NCBI RefSeq assembly: GCF_901709675.1
Contig: NC_051092.1
Coordinates: forward strand, 1,678,491-1,742,490
DNA from: Syngnathus acus
Lineage: Eukaryota > Chordata > Actinopteri > Syngnathiformes > Syngnathidae
Reading direction: 5' to 3'
DNA: 64,000 nucleotides
The notes under the pieces were generated by a model that searched no databases, was not told where the DNA came from, and worked only from the letters and a program-made list of their open reading frames with translations. Both the position numbers and the translations under genes were made by a program. Shown one piece after another: positions 1 to 13,400 of the stretch. Every line of letters starts with the position of its first letter. Within the stretch, counting starts at the first letter, position 1.

Positions 1-1405
1 TGCCTCCTCTTTCTTTGTGCTTGTCTCTTTCTACTTTGAAAAAAGAAAAGCTCAAATGAAAATGTTGGAAAGGAAGCAAGACAGGCAACCCTCATTCGCA
101 ACGTCATCATTTTTAGGGCCAATGTATTTTCCAGATTTTTTACTCTGACGCAAAAAGATTTCCTTAATGAACTGTGCACCAAAAAGTGGCTGAGATCATG
201 TCAGATTTTTTTTTTTTTTTCTTCCCCCTGTTCCATCTGAAGAATATATTAACATGTTTGAACTTGATACCCAAGTTATTTGGTTGTTGACTTTTCATCA
301 AACAAGTAATGCCACTGAGACATAACCAATTTTTTTTTCCACCACAAAATGATCCAAAAATAATGAACCATTGTTTTAATTCCAAAGAAAACCAATCCTG
401 CCTATAGTTTTCCATATGTCGCCTGCTTGACTCATAACTCAAGTTAACTACAACACTTTACTCATTTTCAAATGAATTCTGTAAAGTGCTGTTTAAGTAT
501 ATGACTAAAAATTATTTTTAGTGCACGAATGAGAGAGGCTTGAGCTAATGAGGGGAAATGGTCCTTTTTTTTTTTTTTTTGTCTTCCCTTCTTTTGCCCA
601 TATAAGTCTCCGAAGCCCTGAGCCGCTTGACCTGTGTTGCAGAATGTGACAAAACACCCACTAATTTGTCTCACAGTCAAGTCTTGCTTGTGGGATAGTG
701 AGCAGGCTAGCGGCAAATAATGATGCGGCGTTGGTGGAATGTCATTTTCATTGTTTTTGCTGCAGTTATTCCTGTATATATTACACAGAGGTTTCCCCTT
801 ATTTTTTCCCCGGCTGAAAGTTTTACCTGTATCTACTTGTTGTTTTTTGGGCTACATGCACATAGGCGGTGCACAATAACAAATTCAATTTCCCAGGAAG
901 GGATGACTGCAGGGCACACGTGAAATGATTTATTCTTTTTATTATTTATTTTTTAATATTTGTTTTATATATTTTTTATTTATTTTATTTTTTTTCTGTG
1001 ATTCACATTTTCAAATCCTTAAATTTAATCTGGGCACACTTTAAAAAAGGAGCAACACAGATGTTTGGAAAGCATAACATCACTTTTTTTTTTTTTTTTT
1101 ACCATAAGGTGTAATCAGAATCCTTTAATTTTCTCCCAAAAAAATCAACACTGCTTATAATTAGGTGTGCCTTGCGTATGGATGTCATCTTCAATTCAAA
1201 TTCCTATTTATTAGACAGTACCTTACATCTGTCTATAAATAGAACTGAATCTAGAATTAAGTTGATTAAAGTTTGACTTAAATATACTTATTTATTTCCC
1301 CTAATGTGCAGTCCTGTAGATGGAAATTTCCCAAAATAGCACAGCCTGATGCAAATGATGATTTTTTTAGGTGTGTAGGTGAGTGAGGCCATTCTGCCCT
1401 CCAAG
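1..1405 (+). other. tln2: tln2 5' flank or upstream intron plus start of first coding exon (5'UTR part)
   Basis: No coding exon is recognisable here. The stretch is AT-rich with several poly-T runs (for example near 206, 563 and 1084) and a low-complexity TTTATTT patch near 935-995. An acceptor-like AG at 1369-1370 or 1377-1378 precedes the talin-2 ATG at 1406, so the exon with the start codon probably begins at about 1371-1379 and the upstream untranslated exon(s) and promoter lie outside the window. The segment 1100-1170 loosely resembles a decayed fish MITE, but I could not define its ends. Confidence 0.5.
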
Positions 1406-4400
1406 ATGGTGGCTCTGTCACTCAAGATCTGCGTGCGCCAATGCAACGTGGTGAAAACCATGCAATTTGAGCCATCCACGCCCGTGTACGACGCCTGCAG
1501 GATCATCCGGGAACGCGTTCCAGAAGCCCAATCCGGACAAGGTGAACTTCCCCAACGATGGATGTTTCATTCCTATCTGCACGTACATTCACGGCTTCCC
1601 TTTGTGCTGCTCTTCAGCTTCCGATTATGGTCTTTTCCTGTCTGACGATGATCCCAGGAAGGGAATCTGGTTGGAGTCTGGGAGAACCCTGGATTACTAC
1701 ATGCTGCGAAACGGAGTAAGATTAAGTAATACGGGCGTGAGGTGGAGAACTGTCACGTCTGTGATTTACAATTTTTCCAACATGCTGAGAATCATTTTGC
1801 CTTGCAGGATATTTTGGAGTACAAAAAGAAACAAAGGCCGCAGAAGATCAAAATGCTCGATGGCGCGGTCAAAACCGTCATGGTGGACGACTCCAAAACT
1901 GTCGGGGAGCTGCTCGTCACCATATGTAGCCGAATAGGTGAGTCATCATCCTCTCCTGCTGCGGCTAATAATATTTTTTTTTTTCCTCCATCGTCCAACA
2001 TTTAAATTATTCATGATGGAATTTATTTTTAGTCCTATGCATAGCAGTGTTTTATCACATGTTGGGTCTATACTTGGACAGCGGCATTTGTTAAGTACTA
2101 AAAGTGTTGCCACATCGGGAAAAGTCCTTATCGCCTCTTGTTTGGAAAATTGGTACCATTTATCACACGAGGAAGACAAAGTATTCCTCCTATGGCCCAG
2201 ACTCTTCCGACAAAAACTCCTTTTGCTTTCTCGTCATTACTAATTTGAATACTAGGTTGCTATTAAGAGCGCCGTGCTTCTGGCAAATAGCAATATTGGG
2301 AAATGTCTGCTTAGAATTCAATGTTTTTGTATTAGCTTGTGTTGAAAATCCCCAGACCAGAAAAACAATTTAATTGCGGCATCAATATACTAGATGCGCA
2401 CAAAATGCTACTTTGTGAACGGCAAATACAAATGAGCGGGCACAAAAGAGGTAAAGACAAAAATATTGACTCTCAAACTGGATCGAGGCGGACCGTATTT
2501 TCTGAGGTGTTCTGATTTTCAGGAATTACCAACTATGAGGAGTACTCGCTCATTCAGGAGGTGTCGGAAGACAAGAAGGAAGACGGGATGGGAACGCTGA
2601 GAAAAGACCGAACTCTATTACTGCGAGACGAGAGGAAGATGGAGAAGCTCAAAGCCAAGCTGCATACGGATGACGATTGTGAGTGTCTGCCAGCCGGAGC
2701 GGCCTATCAAAGAGGATTTTTTGCGAGACGCCATCGTAATCATCGGATTTGTATACGGGTCCATTTCCGTCCTTCAAGACTACATCCGATTATTTTTGAG
2801 AGCTAATTATTGGACTCAAAGTTATTTTTAATACTTCCCGAGGTGGAAAAAGTTATGTTAAGGGGACAAAAAAAACCTTCAAGGTTGCCACCACAGTGAA
2901 AACAACACTGGGTATTTCCCCTTCAACTTTATTTTTACAAAACATGCACCACACAACAATATAAATCACAAAAGGTTTGCGTGTTTGGGCTAATGCAATG
3001 TCTCTTGGTCGGGGCAGTGAACTGGCTGGACCACAGCAGAACCTTCAGAGAGCAAGGGGTGGAGGAAAGCGAGACGTTGCTGCTTCGCCGCAAGTTCTTC
3101 TATTCGGACCAAAATGTCGACTCCAGGGACCCCGTCCAGCTCAACCTGCTTTACGTGCAGGTAAGACCGTCACATACCGAACCATCGGAACCGAATTTAC
3201 GCTCGAGCAATGGCACCAAATTAGAATTGAGTATTAAGCCCCGCAGCCAAAGAGAAAATATGATATTTACAGTCCATGTGGTTTAATGAGAGAGGCCATT
3301 TTAACCCAGTAGCATATTAGCAGAGAAACAGACAATTAAAGTACCGCATGGGCAGACAAGAAAATAAAGTTGCCAGACACTGTGATGAAGTGTTTAATAT
3401 ATCTTGTGGCAAGATGTATACTGTAATTTGTGGATATCTGAGCAGACAACTTAATGACTCACAAGTTAAGCTCGGTCGGAACATCCAGCTACGTTCGTCT
3501 GGTCCCTTTTGTATTTCTTTTTCTATTTTTCTGGAAGTGTGGCTCGAGCAATGTTTATAAACGGCGGGCGCCCTGCAGTTACTGAAGGGTTCCCCGAGGG
3601 GTGTTAGCTACTCATCAGAGTTTGCACTCTGCTCACATCAGCACACTCCCATTAGCCTCTCCTTCCCCGGGGAGAACAGTATCCCACTGACACTCGGGAA
3701 GCAGAAGACACTCATGCGTGGAACAAATAGTTGCTGCACAAAACTTTAAAGGAATAGAAAAAGGGCTTTCTGCTTGAAAGTAAAGTTCAAGTAGTCGTAA
3801 AGTACAATTGTCGTGTTAGGGATTGTGTATTTTGAGGTGCAAGTCCGAGTAGCAGGACCGGCCAAAATATGAAAAACGGTCTGACTTACGGTCCGATAAA
3901 TAATTGTCATCATTTGTCAATTTTATGGCTCACAAATGATGCAAACATTTTTCAGTTCCACTTTACATCTTCATCCTTAAATAAATACTGTCTAGTCAAT
4001 ACCAAACATTAACACAAGCACTGATGCTAACGCTAACACGAGATGCGGTCCACCGCTATTATCTGCTCCAGTAACAGGTAATCAAGCGTTGTCACGGCAG
4101 ACGCATGTAATTTAGCGCTTCCGAGTCCGCGTCATGACAATTAGCGAGTCTTAGCATAGACAAGCTAACATTAGCATGACCATGAAACTAAAGAGGGAGG
4201 AAAACCAGATGATTCCTTCAGCTAGCTTGCTTGCTGTTCTCATCTCTCTTTTTGTCCTTACCCTAGGCTTCCTTCCCTTCTAGTTCATGTGTCCACTCCC
4301 TTTCTATCTCCCACACACTGTGACATAATCACACACATCCTCGCCCGCCCGCCGTGGCGATCACGCTCACAACGCAGAGTCATATTTCCTCTCGCAACAA

Positions 4401-7400
4401 CAACTCCTGCCTCTCCGTTGGCCCTCTCCATTTATCTCCGCCTCATAGTCGACAACGCACTCTGATTGTTGCGCTGGCAGATTGTGCCGGCTCTTCAAAT
4501 AAAAGAGCCTGTAATTGGACATAGTGTTAAAAATGCCAGATGAGAGAGATCATTATCCAAATGGAACAAACCCCAGGCCCTCCATTACTGTGATTCTTTT
4601 CTTTGCGGCGCCCTTTCCCCCCCGCCCGCCTCCACAATTTCCAAGTCATCACTGCCACTGTCTTCTCCCCTTGACGTCAAGATTCCTAATTTGTGTTATT
4701 TTCTAGAACCCTTGATTATGCAGATGTTGTTTTTGTGGTGAGTCAACGATTAGCTAAGATGTTTCTCAATATGTTCTGTCCAATGTCGACACACACTGGA
4801 CACACTGCCAGTGTCTGCGTCATCCCTCACCACTCCCTCTTGGTCATATATTTATCTTGAGAAGAGAATAAACCACCACGGCAATAAGTTCACCTAAGAG
4901 AACTACTCCAGCTTCCACTCCATTGCCTAATTTTAGCCAATTCCCACAGCAAACCTTTAGTGATGAGATCTTTTATTAGAAAAGCTCGGCTGGATGAGGA
5001 ATTACTGCTGGAATCTGTCAGCTAAGAATAACGTCTTCTTTTTTTTTTTCCACAGTTCATCATTTATTGTTCCAAAGGAGTGCTTAGATAAAAATAAATT
5101 CACTATGAGAATGAATTTAAATATTTAATATCATAATCTTATGAGTATTTCTGAATCAGTTTGTTTAACACGTTCACTGCCATTGACGGCGATAGACGTC
5201 AAAGTTAAATTTTGAACTGGGATGGCAGTAATATCAGGATATAACAAGAAAATATAGCATATTTACTCACAAAAAGAAGGTTACACTCTTTTAAATGTGT
5301 ATCGTACGAGCAAGTATGCTTAGTGAGCACCGCTGTCAGTTGCTTGAGGTATTCCTGTTTCAGCATTTCTATATTTGGACACCACTGTGCCGGCCGGGCC
5401 ACAGTGGGCCGGTTGACCTCAGGCTCTTTGCGTCATCGTTTGTGATGCCTTGTGCCCCATACGCTTCCTTTTCTGAAGCTCGGGTCAAAAGCCATACAAC
5501 CAGAGAGGTTTATCGCTTCAAACATCTGCCGAGAGAAAATTCCGATCTGGGTTGAAATATTTCCATTCGTTGCTGTTAGTCTGCTAGCATTATGCTAATA
5601 AGGGCTAATTTTTGAACATCCCGCCCAGTCGACGAGAGCTTATGTGCTCCAATGTGCACTGAAGTGAAGAAAAGACTCATGAGCACAAGTGCAGGAGATT
5701 GTTGTCCTCATTATAGTCGTAAGCCGCCAACTAATTGTCTGGCTTAAGTAACGAGACGTAAGAACGAGTGGAGTTAGTCCGCCGATGCTAAAAACACAGA
5801 CGGGCCCTTTCTCGCTATCTGCAATGGCTCTCATCTTTTGAAGCATTAATTTTGCAGCACTAAACTAGAAAGCAAGAGAGAAAAGCTGGCTTGCCTCTGG
5901 AGAGAGAACAACACAAAACCCTTTCAAGGATGTCAACAAAAGCTTCACCCTTTCTCACCGCCTTTATTTTCATGTTGACAGCCTGGCTAAATAGACAACG
6001 GAATTGCCAAATGCACCTTTTTGCCTAATGGAAAAACACGGTTGGAAAATGGATTCGGGTTCCTTAATAGCGAAGGGAGGATGATGAAAGACTGATGTGT
6101 GTGTTTTTTTTTTTTTTGGCGTACGTCGTGTAGCCGTGTGTTCCGATAAGCGGATGAGACGATCGGTTACACAATGATCCGCCTTTTGTGTCACGGGGGG
6201 CATTCGGTACACACTCGAGTGCACGTTGCACAATTGCAATCAAATCTTGTGCCTCTTCCCGCTTGAAATTTTTCCTCCTTTTCCTCGTTTCTCCTCCAGG
6301 CCAGGGATGACATATTGAATGGATCCCACCCTGTCTCCTTTGATAAAGCCTGTGAGTTTGCAGGGTTTCAGGCTCAGATCCAGTTTGGACCCCACGTGGA
6401 GCACAAACACAAGCCTGGATTCCTGGAGTAAGCATTTTGTAATCAGATGCATGAGCTCCAATGATTACAGTCCTTCCCTACACGGTTAATGCTTGCACAT
6501 ATTCACTTCCCAGCTGTGCATGTACGATAGTGTTTTCCCTTACGTATGTTATTTTCCCCCCGCTGGCTGATATCGGCGTTCTCTCAAGAATGACCTCAAG
6601 TGAGAGGCAAATGCCTGTCGCTCAACAACAGCAAGCATGTAAAAATGTCATTTCTCTCCTTAGCCTGAAGGAATTCCTGCCGAAAGAATACATCAAGCAA
6701 AGAGGCTCGGAGAAGAAAATTTTCCAAGTATGTACACGACATTCTTTCGTTGCGATGTAGGGAATATTACGAACAATAAAAGGTGTTAATTGATGTACTA
6801 TATATTTGAATATGTGTGTATTGGAAACAACAAATAGTGGTTAGGAATTAGATGGAATGTCTTTGGATTTTCTTCCGCGTGCAGGATCATAAAAACTGTG
6901 GTGAGACGCCCGAGATCGAAGCCAAAGTGAAATATGTCAAACTGGCCAGATCATTGCAGACATATGGAGTGTCCTTTTTCCTGGTGAAGGTAAGCTCCAA
7001 GCCCATAGACGCATTTTGTCTGAATGTGTATTAAAAGGTTATGTAAAAATAAATAAATAAATAGATAAATAAATAAATAAATGGAAATTGCCAGGATGTG
7101 TATTAAAAAATTATGTGGAAAAAAAAAGTAATTAAAAAAAAATGTGCATACCAAAATGGGATCGCCAGGGGGTGGTTATGGCCACCCCTGGCCACCCCGT
7201 AGCTCCACCCCTGAACAAGACATAAGTGGCTCTTTGGTCACGTCGCACAGTTTTATGGAAATATTCCTGCAATTGATTGTTGACAGGTCCATGATATGCC
7301 CCCCCCTTCTCACCCCAAATCAGCCAAGGATGAAAGCCTAACCTATCATCCTTGCACTTTTGCCCCTAGCAAGACACGTTTATTATCGAAAATGTTCTAA

Positions 7401-10400
7401 TGGATTTTTCATGTGACCTTTTTAAAACGTGTTAAAGCTCATCAGAAACACTCCAAGCTTATTACAACTAATTACAAGCTCGAGTATGAGCTGTGAATTT
7501 TTTTCCTCTGATAGGCCCGTGATAATTGCAGTCGGGTTACGTTCTGCTTCACCGCATGTGACCAGAAGAAAGTCGCACCAGCGGCTATCAAAAACACCTT
7601 CGCCCTGTTCGGACATGAACTTTGAGGAACGTAGGATGTTAAATGAAACCTTTGGCCTTGAATGTAGAAGCCCCCTTTTGAGTTGGATGAGGAAATGTAG
7701 CGATGGAGGATTCAGAATGCTGCTAAATAATTCAGAGCGCCTGCACTCTGCCGCTGTTGCTAACGGACGTTCGAGCACACACCTGGGCTTGTTGACACCA
7801 GGGCGGAGATTTGATTGGAACCTTCCATTTGTCTCGCTTCTGTCGGTCTTTAATCACCACGGGCTTTTTGTTGGCCGTAAACATCACAGATACGAAAATA
7901 AAGTGCAGAAGGGTCGGCTGCCTCGCCAAACTGCCCACTTAAGAAAAGAAGCAAGTCGGTCGGAAATTGAAATTGACGATCATGGAATGGAAATGCGAAA
8001 CGATATTCGGATAGTGGTTTATGCTGTTATCGTGATTTTGTTTTGAGTTGTTGACCTGGAGGTGTTCCCACTAAGTGGCCTTTTATGCGTTTCTCGAAAC
8101 TCCTTTAAGCCTCATAAAAATCAAATACCTTCTTAAAACTGCATCCATCTAAAGAAAAATATGATTTCTTCCAAGAACAATTTTGTTTTTTCACCAGCAT
8201 GGTTCTGTCAATTTGGTGTGCTATTTGTATTTTCTTGTGAAGTTTACTGCTGTTATTTTTTAATGAAAGGGCTTCCTAAATACTCGCATGGAAATTTGAT
8301 ACGATAAACAAATGAATAAATTCTACTTATTGGTAACAATGGCCAAAAAATTCAAACCATAATACCTGTGCGACATCCAATTTGACAAAAGTAGCTGGCC
8401 GAACGCTATGCCAGCAGCTGCAAGTTTCACTTGTGCCCGAGCCAGATTGAGCATTTGACAGTGATTTTCATTAACGCTCGTCTAACGCGTTTAACACCTC
8501 GGAGCTTTATTTGAATCACATTCAAATTGAGTGTCTGCAACAACAGTGTCGTTTTCACATGCCGTTCATTATTTATCATTTTAAAAAAAAAAAAATTACC
8601 AATTTAATTTGAGGTGATTTTTTTTTATGCTAAATTATTGCATTTTGGTTTCTGAAGTTCTTGGGGGAAAAAAAAAAAAAAAAACGTATCCCATTTTTGG
8701 CTCTTCCACTCCCAAATGTGGAGTCCTCGAATGAGCGTTTGTTGCCGCCGCCAAGTGAGCTACAATCTAATGGATTTCCAGTGGGCAGAGACTCAGTGGA
8801 GTGCTGCTTGAAGCACAAGGCCGGAGCAGCGCTGACAGTGACTAAAGCCTGTGGAGACCCTGCTCGATAAAGCAGCAGTTAAATAAGGCTGAAATCTGCT
8901 GGGTCAGTTCACAGACGCCCCTCGGCTCCGTCGGGTGCTCACACCGCATCCGTGTCGCAAATGAATCATCTCGTGGAGGTGTTTAGCACCGGCATGAATA
9001 TGATCAGATGTTTTTTTTTTTTTTTTTTCTATCTGGGCAGGAAAAGATGAAGGGTAAAAATAAGTTGGTCCCCCGCCTGCTGGGGATAACCAAAGAGTCA
9101 GTGATGCGAGTGGAGGAAAAGACAAAAGATGTGGTGCAGGAGTGGCCCCTGACTACCGTCAAAAGATGGGCCGCCTCGCCAAAGAGCTTCACCCTGGTAC
9201 TGTTTGACTCCATTTTCCTGCTTTCTAATCCCGTGCACCTAATCTGAATTCCGTGTTTGGATTGAGTGAGATGCGTCCATATCTCAAATTCAATCTACCG
9301 TAATTTTCGGACTATAAGTCGCGTTTTTTTTTCATAGTTTGGGTGGGGGTGCGACTTATACTCAGGAGCGATTTATATACATATATATGGTTTTTTTCAC
9401 TTTTTTGGGCATTTTATGGCTGGTGCGACTTATACTCCGGTGCGACTTATAGTCCGAAAATTACGGTAGTTTTCAGCGTGCAGCACAAAGAGCATTCTTA
9501 AAGTTGTTGAGACCAATAGCGAATAGATGACTATTTCATTGAAAAGAACAATAGATGCCTTGGGAGAATCGAGCAGACTTTAGATGTATTATTTATTTAA
9601 AAAAATGCGATTTTTTTTAGCAGCCAGCAAAAGAATTTGTGGCTTTTTATTTATTTATTTATTTTTTACAGGCATATATGCATGTTTTTAGCTGAGGATC
9701 ATTGTAGGTAGCAGTTTTTATATATTTTTTTTCAATCAGCTACTCACTCATGATTCTACAATTTTTTTGTTGTTTTTATTTAGGAATTTGGGGGTTGGGT
9801 TTCTTTTTTTTTCTTTTTTTTTAATTATTTTGAGGGGTTTTTTTCCCCCACACTACACCCCCACATATTTCATGGAAAACACACATTCCTTGTTTATCTT
9901 TTTTTAATAATACTATTATTTCCTCTATTATTTCCTTTTTCTCAACATCTCAGTGGGCGTGTGGAATTTCGTTATTCCTGTTACTCTGTCCTCTGTATTA
10001 CATACATGAAAGGCCACTGGATTTTCCTTTGGTATAGAGCAGTACCAATGAAGGCTTTTATGTATCTATTATTTATCCGCAAGCTGCCATTATATATAGA
10101 ATGTGCCAGCAGTGTTTGGTAGACATTAAAATCCTCCGAATAGCATTTGACTGGCCTTGAATCTTTGTTTTGCCTGAAGGATTTCGGTGAGTACCAGGAG
10201 AGTTACTACTCTGTCCAGACTACAGAGGGGGAACAAATATCTCAGCTCATTGCCGGATATATCGACATCATTCTGAAAAAGGCAAGCCTAACATACAATG
10301 CTCTTTTCATGTTTTTATGTTCTGTTTTTGACTTTCTGTGGCCTCCTCGCAGAAGCAGAGTAAAGATCGCTTTGGTCTCGAGGGGGAGGAGGAGTCCACC

Positions 10401-13400
10401 ATGTTAGAAGAATCGGTTTCCCCCAAGAAGTAAGATGCGTTCATTGATGTTTGTTATCTTCATGTCACAAAAGTATTTGGACAGTCTTTGAAAATGGAAG
10501 TAAATATGGCCACAGGCAGCCTAAGAGGTTGACTGTATGAATACTTTTATGATTGGTCATCCCAACATTCCGAGCAAATGAATTGCGCAACTGCTATGTT
10601 ATTATTTTTCTTCGCCAGATAAACGTCAGCGTTAAGACATCACTTGTTGGGAATAGATTTATGAAGTCGTTTTCATTTCCCAGCTGGTTGCCGTTCCTCA
10701 GTTTTCCCTGGTGACTTAGCGACTGATGGAAACTAATGCAATGCTTGTTTTGCTTCCTATCACACAAACACACACACACACACACACACACTGGGAAATT
10801 TGTATTCACCAGAAATCCACCGGGCTCTCCGGTAGAATTGGGCATCATGCCCCTGCTGCTTTTGGGCCAGTTGACTCAATGTGCTCAGTACCAAACAAAT
10901 TGTTGTTTCGCTCTCTCTCTGTCCCTCTAAAAAAAAAACATCATTAATACGACAGTGATATTTTGTGTCAAGGAGGAAAACGTTGTTCATTTGTTGGGGG
11001 TATAATATTTTGTCTGAATACGCTTACTCGCCATGGCAACAGCATTGTTTTAATTACAGCTGAAGTGTTTACAAGACGCTCTTTGAGTTGTTACTCTCTT
11101 CCAAGACGCCGTTATGTGACATTCCCCCGTTTACCTAAACAATGACCGCACACAGCAAGCACGAGTCGTCATTTCTCCTCTCTCGCAAGGTCCACCATTT
11201 TACAACAACAGTTCAACCGGGTGGGTCGGGTGGAGCACGGCTCGGTGGCCCTTCCGGGTATCATCCGTTCTGGGTCTGCCGGAAACCCGGACATGTTCAA
11301 CGTGGGCTCCATGCCCTCTGCCCAGCAACAAATCACCACCGGACAGATGCACAGAGGACACATGCCACCGCTAGTGAGTACATCATAATTTAGATAAATG
11401 TGACCAGGACCTCCACATCTAGAATCTTCACCTCCAGCGCGCATTTGAAAGAAAAAAAAATAAATCCTCCTTTTGTCCACATAAAAAAAAAAAAACTAGG
11501 CACAAAAGCGATTGTTTTGTGTTCATTTTTTGATGTTGCCGTGCTTTCCTCACAAAGGCCGTCTTTTATTCTTGTCAGAATCTGGCCCAGCAAGCCCTGA
11601 TGGGGACAATCAACAGCAGCATGAACGCCGTGCAGCAGGCCCAGTCTGACCTGGGACACGTGGATAATCTGCCTCCTCTCGGCCATGACCTGGTGCGTCC
11701 TCTTCTCACACTCCACAAAAGAACGTCCACCTGTGCAACGTCATAAAATCCCATACAAGAGCACAAAAGAATAATATCCTATTTTGTAAAAAAGAAAAAT
11801 TGCTGATACCAGCCTTTTATGAGATGTTCAATTGAACATAATGAAGGGTTCATTGAGTACATTTCCTCCTCACGCATTCTGATGTTATCCTCAATTGTTC
11901 AGTAACATTTCGACGGGATCGGGGTCTCCTAATGTATCTAAAGCTCCCTTTCTTTTCTCTCTCTCCACTAAAAGGCATCCAGGGTTTGGGTTCAGAATAA
12001 AGTGGATGAATCCAAACATGAAATCCACTCTCAGGTTGATGCCATCACCGCTGGGACGGCATCTGTGGTCAATCTCACTGCAGGTAAAAGTCCAGAAAAA
12101 TGGAAAATGCAGGAGTTAGGTGCACTTTATAGATACATTCCATTTTGTTGCTCTCAAGATCAGATTGTGCTTCTCATGTTTTTTGGCCAAGTTCCTACCA
12201 GCCATTTTCTTTTGCTGAGCTTTAATCTTACCTCACCATCTGTTTGGTGACACTTCCTCCGCCAGTCCAAATCGCAGATTTGCTCCTTCGCAGGCTCCCT
12301 CAATGTATTTATCGCAATACAAACATCACCAATTGTAGCTCTGATAAGTGGAGCAACATATGACACTTCCTCCCTTGACAGTGACGGCGCGTTTGCCTCC
12401 ACAGGTGAACCCACGGAAACTGACTACACAGCGGTGGGTTGCGCCATCACCACCATTTCCTCCAACCTGACCGAAATGTCCAAGGGCGTCAAGCTGCTCG
12501 CCGCCTTAATGGACGACGAGATGGGCAGTGGGCACAAACTCATGGGCGCCGCCAGGATGCTAGCAGGAGCCGTGTCAGATCTGCTCCGAGCTGTCGAGCC
12601 TGCGGCCGCTGAGGTGAGCCCATATTATAGTGACTTGAAAATTGTGCTCCGTCCCAACTGGAAGCATCGGCCAATGTGATGATGTCATCTCTCCACTGTA
12701 CAGTCCAGGCAGACCGTGCTGACTGCGGCAGGAAGTATCGGACAAGCCAGCGGGGACCTGCTCCGTCACATGGGGGAAGGCGAGACTGATGAGAAATTCC
12801 AGGTCGGACCCCACCCACTCCTTGTTGCCATGACGATGCTGGCTAAACAGGAAGATGTCAACGCATGGTTATGCCATTAGAGCACGCTTTATTCTTGGGC
12901 TATTGCGTCATGTAGTTTTGAGTCATGGGAAGTTTTCAGCCGTAACTCAGATGTTTCAAAACAATATTATTGTCCATAATATGGTGAATTAGGGGGGGAA
13001 TTTGTTTTCTCTTGTAGTACGGTGTTATCTGTTATTTGTAAGTAAGATAAATATTGGCTTCAAATAGTTTTTCCACACTTTGATTGAATTAAGGACATGG
13101 GTATTTGCATTGTAGGACACCTTGATGAACTTGGCCAAGGCAGTGGCCAATGCAGCTGCTATGTTGGTCCTAAAGGCCAAGAATGTGGCCCAGGTGGCCG
13201 AGGACACCATATTGCAAAACCGCGTGATCGCCGCCGCCACTCAGTGTGCCCTGTCCACCTCGCAGCTGGTAGCCTGCACCAAGGTAATGATGGGGAAGTT
13301 ATTGGTAGGGTAGAGGACATCTTCTCTAAGATGGCGATTGAAAAGCGACATGTTTTGGCAGGTGGTGAGTCCGACAATCAGTTCCCCGGTGTGTCAGGAA

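Larger units (their letters stand above)
1406..10281 (+). other. tln2: tln2 coding exons 1-10 (FERM head)
   Basis: Exon coordinates: 1406-1541, 1618-1715, 1808-1937, 2523-2678, 3018-3160, 6300-6427, 6664-6727, 6885-6989, 9041-9196, 10180-10281. These encode residues 1-406: F0 and F1 with the basic loop region, F2, and the PTB-like F3 (ending DIILKK) that binds the integrin NPxY tail. Exons 1 to 3 are separated by introns of only 76 and 92 bp, while the introns after exons 5 and 8 are 3.1 and 2.1 kb. Exon 10 is followed by a GC donor. Confidence 0.93.

Noticed and set aside
7429-8046. 205-codon open frame in tln2 intron 8
   Set aside because: No recognisable family, no splice or promoter context, lies wholly in an intron of a gene on the same strand; chance openness.
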